DNA of 55,040 nt. Source: an uncultured Marinoscillum sp. (GTDB lineage: Bacteria > Bacteroidota > Bacteroidia > Cytophagales > MED-G16). The translations under genes were made by a program, and so were the position numbers. A model generated the notes under the pieces. It was not told the DNA's origin. It saw only the letters and a program-made list of their open reading frames with translations, and ran no database searches. The stretch is taken from assembly GCA_902633975.1 (NCBI GenBank), contig CACPHX010000009.1:1-55040 (forward strand), in the 5' to 3' direction. Below, in pieces: positions 36,116 through 44,896 of this stretch; position 1 is the first letter of the stretch, and each line of letters begins with the position of its first letter.

Positions 36116-36913
36116 ATGAAAAAACTAGAGCATAAAGATTTATTGAAGGCTGGTGTTCACTTTGGTCATTTGACAAGAAAGTGGAATCCAAAAATGGCTG
36201 AGTATATTTTTATGGAAAACAACGGAATTCATATCATAGATTTACACAAAACTATTGATTGTGCTTATACTGCTGCTGCATCTCTTCAAAATATTGCTAA
36301 ATCGGGTAGAAAAATTATGTTTGTTGCTACAAAAAAACAAGCTAAGACATTCGTCTCTGAGAAAGCTAGAGAACTAAATATGCCATATGTTACTGAAAGA
36401 TGGCTTGGAGGTATGCTTACAAACTTCTCAACGATTAGAAAATCACTAAAAAAGTTATCCAAGATAGAGAACTTGGAAAACCAAGATACTTACACCTCAG
36501 ATTTTTCAAAGAAGGAGAGATTGATGATTTCAAGAGATAAAGAGAAGCTTGAAAGGGCATTAGGAGGTATATCATCATTAAATCGAATACCAGCTGCTCT
36601 TTTTGTTATTGATATTAATCACGAAGATATTGCTGTTCAAGAGGCAAAAAAGCTCAACATCCCTATATATGGAATGGTAGATACAAATTCTGATCCAAAC
36701 TCAATTAATTTTGCAATACCATCAAATGATGACTCATTTACTTCAGTATCCTTAATTGTAGATTATGTCAGCGAAGCTATTGCTGAGGGACTGGAAGAAA
36801 GAGAAAAGATGAAAGAAGAGTTAAGAATTAAACAGGAAAAAGAGGCTTCTGAAAAAGAGGCAAAGGAAAAAAAGGAACTAGAGAAGAAAGTTAAAGAATC
36901 AAAAAAAGCATAA
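36116..36913 (+). CDS. rpsB: 30S ribosomal protein S2
   Basis: S2 joins the small subunit late and holds S1-type proteins. The 265-residue product has KAGVHFGHLTRKWNPKMAEYIF at the N-terminus, GRKIMFVATKKQAK, VTERWLGGMLTNFSTIRKS and the late IPIYGMVDTNSDPN. About 35 residues of Lys/Glu-rich helix form the C-terminal tail, a common but variable feature. It precedes tsf by 15 bases. Confidence 0.98.
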   Translation: MKKLEHKDLLKAGVHFGHLTRKWNPKMAEYIFMENNGIHIIDLHKTIDCAYTAAASLQNIAKSGRKIMFVATKKQAKTFVSEKARELNMPYVTERWLGGMLTNFSTIRKSLKKLSKIENLENQDTYTSDFSKKERLMISRDKEKLERALGGISSLNRIPAALFVIDINHEDIAVQEAKKLNIPIYGMVDTNSDPNSINFAIPSNDDSFTSVSLIVDYVSEAIAEGLEEREKMKEELRIKQEKEASEKEAKEKKELEKKVKESKKA

Positions 36914-36928
36914 TCTAAATTTTAAGTT

Positions 36929-37765
36929 ATGTCAGTTACAATTTCAGCAAAGGAGGTTAACGAGTTAAGGAAAAAGACAGGGTCAGGTATGATGGATTGT
37001 AAAAAAGCACTCGTTGAGTCAGGTGGCGATTTTGGTAAAGCAATTGATATATTAAGGAAAAAAGGTCAGAAAGTATCTGATGCCAGATCTGGTAGAGAGA
37101 CTTCTGAAGGAGTAGTCTTATATAATTTAAGTTCATCAGAGGACAAGGCTTGTATGCTTTCATTCACATGTGAGACAGATTTTGTCGCTAAAAATGAAGA
37201 ATTCGTTGATTTAGGCAACCAAATACTCCACCATTCATTCTCAAATAACTTAAGTAATATTGAAGATGTTTTAAATGCTGATATCGATGGACTTTCTGTC
37301 GCTCAACAGATAACAAATCTTGTTGGTAAAATAGGAGAAAAAATAGAGATTAGTGACTATAAAACTATTTCTGGTGAAAAAATTGTTCCATATATTCATG
37401 CCGGTAGTAAACTTGGTGTTCTCGTATCATTATCGGGTACTGATTCAGTTGACTACATTAGTGCTGGTAAAGACATCGGAATGCAAATTGCTGCAATGAA
37501 TCCAATTTCTTTAAATAGTGACGGAGTCGACCAATCAGTTATCGACAAGGAAATTGAGATTGGTAAAGAGCAAGCAATAAAAGAAGGAAAACCTGAAAAT
37601 ATTGTTGAAAAAATTGCTCAGGGTAAACTTCAAAAGTTTTTCAAAGAAAATACTTTACTGAGTCAAAGTTTTGTCAAAGACAGCTCTCTATCAGTAGAAA
37701 AGTATATCTCATCATATTCTTCAGATCTTAAAGTTGAAAGTTTTCTTAGAATTTCAATTGGATAG
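36929..37765 (+). CDS. tsf: elongation factor Ts
   Basis: EF-Ts exchanges GDP for GTP on EF-Tu. The 278-residue product begins with a UBA-like domain (AKEVNELRKKTGSGMMDCKKALVESGGDFGKAIDILRKKG) and has TCETDFVAKNEEF, the motif that contacts EF-Tu, then the dimerisation repeats (MQIAAMNP). It ends the ribosomal operon; its stop lies directly against the stop of the convergent pepP gene and no terminator hairpin is visible. Confidence 0.98.
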   Translation: MSVTISAKEVNELRKKTGSGMMDCKKALVESGGDFGKAIDILRKKGQKVSDARSGRETSEGVVLYNLSSSEDKACMLSFTCETDFVAKNEEFVDLGNQILHHSFSNNLSNIEDVLNADIDGLSVAQQITNLVGKIGEKIEISDYKTISGEKIVPYIHAGSKLGVLVSLSGTDSVDYISAGKDIGMQIAAMNPISLNSDGVDQSVIDKEIEIGKEQAIKEGKPENIVEKIAQGKLQKFFKENTLLSQSFVKDSSLSVEKYISSYSSDLKVESFLRISIG

Positions 37766-39052
37766 TTAGTTCATAATATCCTCTATCTCTTCTGGTTGAA
37801 TTGGTATTTTCTCCATCAAGTTGATGTTATTATTATTTCCAACTAGTATATCGTCCTCTAATCTAATACCCAAACTTTCCTCCTTAATGTATATACCTGG
37901 TTCGATTGTAAAAACATTACCTGCTTTGACATCTTCATAAAAATTACCTACATCGTGTACATCCAAACCAAGATGATGAGATGTTCCGTGCATAAAATAT
38001 CTTTTATATGCTGGATTTTTAGGATTTTGATTCTTAATGTCAGTCTTATCAATTAGCTTGATGTCAAGTAATTCACCCTCCATGATTTTGGCAATTTCTT
38101 TGTGATACTTATCAATAGATGTACCTGGCCTAAGAATCTTATTTGCTTCATTTTTAACATTTAAAACAGCATTATATATCTGTAATTGTCTTTTACTAAA
38201 CTTTCCATTAATAGGAACAGTCCTTGTCATATCGGATCTATAATTTGCATATTCTGACCCAACATCCATCAAGACCATTTCTCCATCTTTACATTGCATA
38301 TTATTGGTGTTATAGTGCAGACAACATGAATTTATCCCTGATGCTATTATAGGTTGGTAGGCAAAGCCTTTAGATCGATTATTCAAGAATTCATGAGAAT
38401 ATTCAGCCTCAATTTCGTACTCCCAAACACCAGGCTTTATAAAATCTAATACTCTTCTGAATCCCATTTCTGTAATATCACAAGCCTTCTGGATTTGGGT
38501 TACTTCAATACCATTTTTTACCATTCTCAATTCACTGAGTATAGGGTATGATCTTTTTATATTATGAGATGAAAATTCAGTTTTAATTTTTTTGATGAAC
38601 CTATCCTGGGCTGTTTCAACTTTAGTTTTTGATCTAATATGTTCATTTTTTTCTAGATAAATATCTTTTGTTTGTGCTAAAATTAGGGTCAAAATATTTT
38701 CAAACTGATCATTCCATAGAACAGTTTCGACACCAGATATTTTTGATGCTTCTTCTTTTGTTAGTTTATTTCCTTCCCAGATAGCTATTTCCTCACTGGT
38801 TTCTTTTATAAATAAAATTTCTCTCATTTTCTTATCTGGAAATTGTGGAGCCAAAATAAGGAAGGTGTCTTCCTGATCTACTCCAGTAAGGTATAAAAGG
38901 TTTGTATTCTGAACAAAAGGAAGTAATTCGTCGGCATTTGTTGGTAGCTCATCATTCGATATAAAAATAGATGCTGAACCAGAATCAACTTTTTTTATAT
39001 AATTTTTTCTGTTAGATGTGTATAACGAATTATCAATTCTTTCGTATCTCAT
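37766..39052 (-). CDS. pepP: Xaa-Pro aminopeptidase (M24B)
   Basis: PepP removes an N-terminal residue that precedes proline and uses two metal ions. The 428-residue product has the AMP_N creatinase-like N-domain (about 1-150) and the pita-bread catalytic domain with the five metal ligands in MDVGSEYANYRSDMTRTVP (two Asp), HGTSHHLGLDVHDV (His), VFTIEPGIYI (Glu) and GIRLEDDILV (Glu). It is a single-gene unit; its 3' end abuts tsf with no gap. Confidence 0.94.
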   Translation of the reverse strand: MRYERIDNSLYTSNRKNYIKKVDSGSASIFISNDELPTNADELLPFVQNTNLLYLTGVDQEDTFLILAPQFPDKKMREILFIKETSEEIAIWEGNKLTKEEASKISGVETVLWNDQFENILTLILAQTKDIYLEKNEHIRSKTKVETAQDRFIKKIKTEFSSHNIKRSYPILSELRMVKNGIEVTQIQKACDITEMGFRRVLDFIKPGVWEYEIEAEYSHEFLNNRSKGFAYQPIIASGINSCCLHYNTNNMQCKDGEMVLMDVGSEYANYRSDMTRTVPINGKFSKRQLQIYNAVLNVKNEANKILRPGTSIDKYHKEIAKIMEGELLDIKLIDKTDIKNQNPKNPAYKRYFMHGTSHHLGLDVHDVGNFYEDVKAGNVFTIEPGIYIKEESLGIRLEDDILVGNNNNINLMEKIPIQPEEIEDIMN

Positions 39053-39108
39053 TTATATATATTTGAGTTAAAGATACATTAATTGTGAATAAATTTTTAA
39101 TTTGATCA

Positions 39109-39759
39109 ATGGACTTTCTGGATAAAAGGATTGAAGATTATTCTCAAATATTTTCAGATAGAGAGCCTTCCCTGCTAAAGGAGATTCACGACTACACTCT
39201 CCAAAATGTCCCCCAACCAAGAATGATTTCAGGACACCTTCAAGGAAGGTTTTTGAGTATGATTTCAAAAATAAAAAGACCAAAAAAAATACTTGAAATA
39301 GGTACCTACACTGGTTACTCTGCTTTGTGTATGGCTGAGGGACTAGATGAGAAAGGCGAATTAATAACAATAGATAGAGATAAATCATTATATGATAAAG
39401 TCTCAGAATTTTTTAATAGGTCAGAGTATAAAAATCAAATTATTCAGAGACTTGGAAATGCCTTAGATATTCTATCTGAATTTGACGAAAAATTTGATTT
39501 AGTATTTATTGATGCTGATAAAAAAAACTATAAGAACTATTTCAATAAAGTTTTACCTATTGTCAATCCAGGAGGAATAATTTTAGTGGATAATGTCTTA
39601 TGGAGTGGTAAAGTTATTGATTTAGAGAAGCATAAGGATGATAGGTTGACTAAAGTTATGGATGATTTCAATAGGCATATAGCAAATAATGATAAGGTCA
39701 CTAAAATGATTTTACCGGTACGGGATGGTATTACTATTATTATAAAAAATGAAAAATAA
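39109..39759 (+). CDS. class I SAM-dependent O-methyltransferase (COMT-like)
   Basis: The 216-residue product matches the caffeoyl-CoA/catechol O-methyltransferase-like family. The SAM site is ILEIGTYTGYSALCMAEGL near residue 63, the metal- and SAM-binding FIDADKKNYKNYF follows near 143, and VDNVLWSGKV near 162. The substrate in bacteria is generally unknown. The gene overlaps the following lytic transglycosylase by 11 bases, an arrangement that implies co-expression but not a shared role. Confidence 0.9.
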   Translation: MDFLDKRIEDYSQIFSDREPSLLKEIHDYTLQNVPQPRMISGHLQGRFLSMISKIKRPKKILEIGTYTGYSALCMAEGLDEKGELITIDRDKSLYDKVSEFFNRSEYKNQIIQRLGNALDILSEFDEKFDLVFIDADKKNYKNYFNKVLPIVNPGGIILVDNVLWSGKVIDLEKHKDDRLTKVMDDFNRHIANNDKVTKMILPVRDGITIIIKNEK

Positions 39760-40999
39760 GTTATTAGTAATTTTTTTCTTTTTCATTTCTTTAAAGAATC
39801 ATAATGCCTTATCTCAAAAATCACCTAAGGTCCCTAGCTCTATTAGGATCGATAATATACTTTTAAATATAAAACCTGAGGCTAAGGAAATTATTCAGAT
39901 AGAAGTTGACGCATTACATGCCAATCAAAAATATTTTCAAATATTTATAGATAGAATTAATATCTATTTTCCGATTATTGAAAAAATTCTAAAGGAGGAA
40001 AATGTACCGGATGACTTAAAATATTTATCAGTTCAGGAGTCGGCTTTAATTTCTGATGCAGTCTCATCTTCTAATGCTGTGGGATTCTGGCAATTTAAAT
40101 CTGAAACAGGTAAGGAGTATGGACTTAATATCAATGGTAAAATTGACGAGAGAAAAAATATTTTTTCATCTACCAGGGCCGCAGCGAGATATATCAAGAA
40201 TAGTAATTTTGTTTTTGAGAATTGGATATTTTCAATTTTATCATACCTAGAGGGTTTAAGTGGGGCTAAACTGAAAGTTGATCCAAAGCTTTATGGTGCA
40301 AAAAGATTAGATATTGACAAAGAAACACATTGGTATATTATTAAGTTTTTAGCTCACAAAGTTGCATTTCAGGATTTTGTTAATGATAAATCATATGACA
40401 AGACCTACTCTGTTTATAAGAATCAATTATTTAATAATTTGGATGATATTTCTTCAGCTCTTTCAATTGAATATGAAAAACTAAAGAGTTTGAATAGATG
40501 GATTACGTCAAATGAAATTCCAAATGATAAGGAGTATTTATTTCTTATTCCAGTTGATATAAAATATTTAAATCAAAAAATAAGCTCTTTTGATGTTGAA
40601 AAGGTAAAAGATTTTATTGAGTCTAAAATTAGTTCATCAATCGATATAAAAGTTAAAAATCTAATATCAAAAAGAACTATAATCCTTAATAATTTACCAG
40701 CTCTAATAGCAGACTCAACTGATAAGATGGAATATATTATTAAAACCTATGGAATATCAAAAAAAACGTTCGTGACATATAATGAGGTTGATAACTCACA
40801 TAAAATTATTCCTGGTATTCCGTACTACTTTTCAAAAAAAAGAAAAAAGGGTAAAGTAGAGTCTTATATTAAAGGTAGTGATCAGAGTTTATGGCAGGTA
40901 TCACAACTTTTTGGTGTACAGCTTAAGAGTCTAAAAAAAATAAATAAAGGAAATAATTCAGATAGGGTATTACTCAGAAGAAGATTTAATCTTTTATAA
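39749..40999 (+). CDS. MltD-like lytic murein transglycosylase
   Basis: The enzyme should cleave peptidoglycan glycan strands to 1,6-anhydro ends in the periplasm. The 416-residue product has a signal peptide ([19 protein letters not shown]), a lysozyme-like SLT domain with catalytic Glu97 in [10 protein letters not shown], then [20 protein letters not shown] and a C-terminal LysM-like segment ([25 protein letters not shown]) that would bind glycan. It overlaps the methyltransferase gene upstream by 11 bases and the convergent oxidoreductase by 14. Confidence 0.9.
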   Translation: MKNKLLVIFFFFISLKNHNALSQKSPKVPSSIRIDNILLNIKPEAKEIIQIEVDALHANQKYFQIFIDRINIYFPIIEKILKEENVPDDLKYLSVQESALISDAVSSSNAVGFWQFKSETGKEYGLNINGKIDERKNIFSSTRAAARYIKNSNFVFENWIFSILSYLEGLSGAKLKVDPKLYGAKRLDIDKETHWYIIKFLAHKVAFQDFVNDKSYDKTYSVYKNQLFNNLDDISSALSIEYEKLKSLNRWITSNEIPNDKEYLFLIPVDIKYLNQKISSFDVEKVKDFIESKISSSIDIKVKNLISKRTIILNNLPALIADSTDKMEYIIKTYGISKKTFVTYNEVDNSHKIIPGIPYYFSKKRKKGKVESYIKGSDQSLWQVSQLFGVQLKSLKKINKGNNSDRVLLRRRFNLL

Positions 41000-42182
41000 T
41001 TTTTTCAATTATTTTTCCATCAGATTTACTTTTCAAAATCAGTTTTTTATCTCCATAATGAGTGACCTCCTCCTTTACAAGGTAGTATTTATCATCATAG
41101 CTGTCTAATGAACTTATTTTTTCAACACCTACTTTACCTCTCCAAATATCTAATTTAATCTTTTCCCACTTTTTGGACTTTATCGATTTGTATGATGCGT
41201 CAATAATAGCATTAACAATATATCCATCATAAAATGTTTCAGCAGGTGCTTCACCTTTTTCAAGATTATCAAACATATCTGCAAACATGTGATTATAACC
41301 TAATTCATTTAGTTCATCGCCAACTGGAAAGATCCAGCCTGAATCCGATTCTGCCTTTTCAGCTACATAGTCTCCACCTTTTCCTGTCGTAAACATTTCA
41401 AAACCTGTTCTCAAGAATGAGTTAACCCATATAGTTCCCTCAGTACCCATCACTTCATCCCTAAGGTCAAGACCACCTCTGAATGTCCAACTTACTTCGA
41501 ATTGACCGATAGCTCCATTTTCATATTTTACAAGACCAATTGCGTGGTCTTCAGCATCTATTGGTTTAACTTGAGTGTCACCCCAGCACATAACTTCAAT
41601 TGGTTTGATATCTTTTCCTATATAGTTTCTACTTATCTCGATACAATGACAACCCAGATCTAATATACAACCACCTCCTGCTTGCTCTTTATCCCAAAAC
41701 CATTCACTATGAGGGCCTGGATGAGTTTCTCTTGATTTTGTCCAAATTATTTTTCCAAGACTGCCAGCTTTTACACTTTCAACAGCTTTGAGAAACTTTG
41801 GGGTATAACATAAATCTTCAAGGTAACCAGCAAAAATGCCAGCTTCTTCAACAGCTTCAACCATTCTTTTCGCCTCCTCTGCTGTCCTACCAAGTGGTTT
41901 TGTACATATTACTGCCTTATTATGTTTGCAACATAGGTTTACTGCTTCTTCATGCAAATTATTTGGAAGAGATATGCAAACTACGTCAACCTCAGGTTTT
42001 GATATTGATTCTTCCATGTCAGTAGTCCAGTGAGGCACATCATAATCTTCAGCAAATTTTTTCGCACTTTCTTCCCTTCTAGAATAAATAGAAACAACAC
42101 GGTCTTTATTTCTATATCCGTGTAAAGAATCGGTATAAAATCTACCTATAAAACCAGAGCCTAGCATTGAAATTTTTTGCAT
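40986..42182 (-). CDS. Gfo/Idh/MocA-family oxidoreductase (cytoplasmic)
   Basis: The 398-residue product starts with a Rossmann fold ([17 protein letters not shown], GxGxxG at 8-13), then [18 protein letters not shown] with the EKP-type Lys, and the C-terminal GFO_IDH_MocA domain with [11 protein letters not shown] and GEVSWTF-like strands. It should oxidise or reduce a sugar or cyclitol with NAD(P). About 55 extra residues extend the C-terminus. It lies 3 bases after the MFS transporter gene and is probably co-transcribed with it; a secreted relative lies divergently on the other side. Confidence 0.9.
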   Translation of the reverse strand: MQKISMLGSGFIGRFYTDSLHGYRNKDRVVSIYSRREESAKKFAEDYDVPHWTTDMEESISKPEVDVVCISLPNNLHEEAVNLCCKHNKAVICTKPLGRTAEEAKRMVEAVEEAGIFAGYLEDLCYTPKFLKAVESVKAGSLGKIIWTKSRETHPGPHSEWFWDKEQAGGGCILDLGCHCIEISRNYIGKDIKPIEVMCWGDTQVKPIDAEDHAIGLVKYENGAIGQFEVSWTFRGGLDLRDEVMGTEGTIWVNSFLRTGFEMFTTGKGGDYVAEKAESDSGWIFPVGDELNELGYNHMFADMFDNLEKGEAPAETFYDGYIVNAIIDASYKSIKSKKWEKIKLDIWRGKVGVEKISSLDSYDDKYYLVKEEVTHYGDKKLILKSKSDGKIIEKIIKD

Positions 42183-42185
42183 GAT

Positions 42186-43361
42186 TTATTTATTTTTTTC
42201 TTTAAAAAATACAACTAGAAATAGTAAAACAGCACCTGAGATATATGCAGGAACCATCCATATATCACCCCAATTTTTAATTCCCTCGATTGTATTACTA
42301 TCAGTTATGATTCCAGAGAACCAGGATCCTATTGTCATTCCGATTCCATAGGTTGCAACAGTAAATAAACCCTGTGCAGCATTTTTAATTTTTTCACCTG
42401 CTTTATTTTCAGTATACATGTAACCAGTAACAAAAAAGAAATCGTAACAGATTCCATGAAGTAATATTCCCGAAATTATCATCCAATAATATGCTTCTAA
42501 GTCACCATTAGCAAAAAAGAAAAATCTTAGTGCCCACGCAGCAATACCTATTATTAAAATATTTTTGACTCCTAACCTATAATATAGAAAAGGAATAGCA
42601 AGAATAAATATGGCTTCTGATATTTGGCCATATATCATTTTACCTGCTGCTCCCTCCATTCCCAAATCGTTTAAGAAAACATTAGCAAATGAGTAGTAGA
42701 AAGAAAGAGGTATACATATTAAAACTGCAGATATAAAAAATATAAGGTATGATTTGTCTTTTAGTAAAACAAGACCCTCCAACCCAAGAGGAGATCCCCC
42801 ACTTTCACCTTTTGGAGGCACATTTGGAAGTGAGAAAGAAAATAAACCAAGAAGAATTGATGCTCCTGCTGCTATGTAGAAAGTGTACGCAATACTTGTA
42901 ATATTATTTTCAAGTTGAAGTATACCTATTATAAAACCTGCAACAATCCATCCGAAAGTTCCAAAAAATCTTATTACTGGAAAAGTTTTTCCAGAATCGC
43001 TGACATTAGAAAAAACTATATTGTTTGAAAGTGCAACGGTTGGCATATACATAAGCGAATAAATCAGAACAGTAAGGATAAATAGGAAAGATGAAGAAAT
43101 TTCAGTAGCATAAATTAGGAGTAAACCACCAACTATATGGAGAGCCCCCATAGCCTTTTGTGCAGAAAAGTATCTGTCAGCAATTGATCCAACGAAAAAG
43201 GGTGAAAAAATAGCAGCCACGGCAAATGCGCTATAAGCTGATCCAATTTCTTCACCTGAAGAATTTAAAATCTTTGCCATGTAAGTTCCAGCTGTAACAT
43301 ACCATGCGCCCCATATAAAATATTGGAGGAACATCATCAACGAAAGCTTGAAATTTTTCAT
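42186..43361 (-). CDS. MFS transporter, nucleoside:H+ symporter-like
   Basis: The 391-residue product has about twelve hydrophobic helices and begins MKNFKLSLMMFLQYFIWGAWYVTAGTYM, typical of the NupG/XapB-like branch (nucleoside:H+ symporter) that in Bacteroidota often sits beside Gfo/Idh/MocA genes and may import sugars or nucleosides. Other typical parts are GSAYSAFAVAAIFSPFFVGSIADRYF and HGICYDFFFVTGYMYTENKAG. It is followed by the cytoplasmic oxidoreductase, whose substrate it may bring in. Confidence 0.88.
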   Translation of the reverse strand: MKNFKLSLMMFLQYFIWGAWYVTAGTYMAKILNSSGEEIGSAYSAFAVAAIFSPFFVGSIADRYFSAQKAMGALHIVGGLLLIYATEISSSFLFILTVLIYSLMYMPTVALSNNIVFSNVSDSGKTFPVIRFFGTFGWIVAGFIIGILQLENNITSIAYTFYIAAGASILLGLFSFSLPNVPPKGESGGSPLGLEGLVLLKDKSYLIFFISAVLICIPLSFYYSFANVFLNDLGMEGAAGKMIYGQISEAIFILAIPFLYYRLGVKNILIIGIAAWALRFFFFANGDLEAYYWMIISGILLHGICYDFFFVTGYMYTENKAGEKIKNAAQGLFTVATYGIGMTIGSWFSGIITDSNTIEGIKNWGDIWMVPAYISGAVLLFLVVFFKEKNK

Positions 43362-43441
43362 TTTAGTTTGGTTAATTCAGGATGTACTATTAAGTTAAGA
43401 AAAAAATTAATAAATTGATATCCTTTAAACTTTAAAGATTT

Positions 43442-44896
43442 ATGTCATTAAAAAAAAATAAAGCTCGAAAAAAAAGAAGAAGCTTTATCAAAAGTACCTC
43501 AATAGCTATGTCAGGCTTTTTCATAGTTCCAAGACATGTTCTTGGTGGGGTTGGTTATATTTCACCAAGTGATAAGTTAAATTTAGCAGGTATTGGAATC
43601 GGAGGAAAAGGTACCTCTGATTTGTGGAATGCATCCAATGAAGGTAAAGAAAATGTTGTCGCAATGAGCGATGTTGATTCTGGAGAATACACAAAAACTT
43701 CAAGGGATAGATTTCCTAAAGCTCAGTTCTTTAAAGATTATAGAGAGATGTTTGATAAAGTAAAAGACATTGATGCTGTTACCATATCAACACCTGATCA
43801 TATGCATGCTATCCAAGCTATTGCTGCAATGCAAAGAGGGATCAATGTATATGTGCAAAAGCCCTTAACTCATAATATAAGAGAGGCAAGAATGTTAACA
43901 GAGATGGCTAGAGAAAATAAAATTGTTACTCAGATGGGAAATCAAGGAGCCTCTAACTCAGGAATGACAAAAGTTCAGGAGTGGTTTAATGATGGTAAGA
44001 TTGGTACTGTTGATGAGGTATTTGTCTGGACTAATAGACCTGTCTGGCCTCAAGGTATTCCTGTCCCTAAACCAACTGGATCATCCTCTCCTGATCATCT
44101 TGACTGGGATTTGTGGCTCGGTACTGCCCCAGAAATTCCATATTCTGATGCATACCATCCTTTTAATTGGAGAGGTTGGTGGGCATATGGTACAGGTGCA
44201 TTAGGGGATATGGGGTGTCACATAATTGATGTACCTTTCAAGACATTAGGATTAAATTATCCTACAGGAGTAGAGTGTAGTGTTGGTCAAGTATTTATAA
44301 ATATGTGGAGCCCTGAGTATATTCCTGAGGGTTGTCCTCCATCATCATCCGTAACCTTAGATTTTAACGCAACTGAAAAAAATAAATCATCTTTAAAGAT
44401 GAGATGGTTAGATGGTGGTCTTAGGCCTCCCCATCCTGATTTGATTCCTGAGAAAGATTCTTTAGGAACTCCTAATAGTGCAAACGGTGTTATGATGATT
44501 GGATCTAAAGGAATTATTACGACTGGAGTATATGGTTTTACACCTAAATTGTATGTAGAGGGTGAAAAGACTATCGAGTTTAATACTGATAATCAACCAG
44601 GCAATGAATTTGGTCATCAATCAAAATGGACAGCTGCTTGTAAAGCAGGTTTTAATAGTAATGAACACAAAAGCTTAACATCTTCTTTTGATTATTCTGG
44701 TCCTATGACTGAGACAGTATTAATGGGAAATATTGCTATTAGGAGTTATATGGAAATGAAAACAAATAAAAAAGGCTCTTCATTTTACCCGGGTAGAAAG
44801 AAATTATTATGGGATGGTGAATCTATGAAAATTACAAATTATAATGCTGCAAATAGATTTGTAAGTAGATCTTACAGAAAGGGTTGGGAGGTTTAA
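43442..44896 (+). CDS. Tat-exported Gfo/Idh/MocA-family oxidoreductase
   Basis: The 484-residue product begins with a basic region and a twin-arginine motif (RRSFIK at 12-17) followed by a hydrophobic stretch, so it is probably folded with its cofactor and exported by Tat. The Rossmann region is LNLAGIGIGGKGTSDLWNA, then YVQKPLTHNIREAR (the EKP-like motif with Gln for Glu) and the NWRGWWAYGTGALGDMGCHIIDVPF region typical of the secreted branch. It lies 80 bases from the divergent MFS/oxidoreductase pair and may convert a sugar outside the inner membrane. Its end overlaps dnaX by 4 bases. Confidence 0.9.
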   Translation: MSLKKNKARKKRRSFIKSTSIAMSGFFIVPRHVLGGVGYISPSDKLNLAGIGIGGKGTSDLWNASNEGKENVVAMSDVDSGEYTKTSRDRFPKAQFFKDYREMFDKVKDIDAVTISTPDHMHAIQAIAAMQRGINVYVQKPLTHNIREARMLTEMARENKIVTQMGNQGASNSGMTKVQEWFNDGKIGTVDEVFVWTNRPVWPQGIPVPKPTGSSSPDHLDWDLWLGTAPEIPYSDAYHPFNWRGWWAYGTGALGDMGCHIIDVPFKTLGLNYPTGVECSVGQVFINMWSPEYIPEGCPPSSSVTLDFNATEKNKSSLKMRWLDGGLRPPHPDLIPEKDSLGTPNSANGVMMIGSKGIITTGVYGFTPKLYVEGEKTIEFNTDNQPGNEFGHQSKWTAACKAGFNSNEHKSLTSSFDYSGPMTETVLMGNIAIRSYMEMKTNKKGSSFYPGRKKLLWDGESMKITNYNAANRFVSRSYRKGWEV

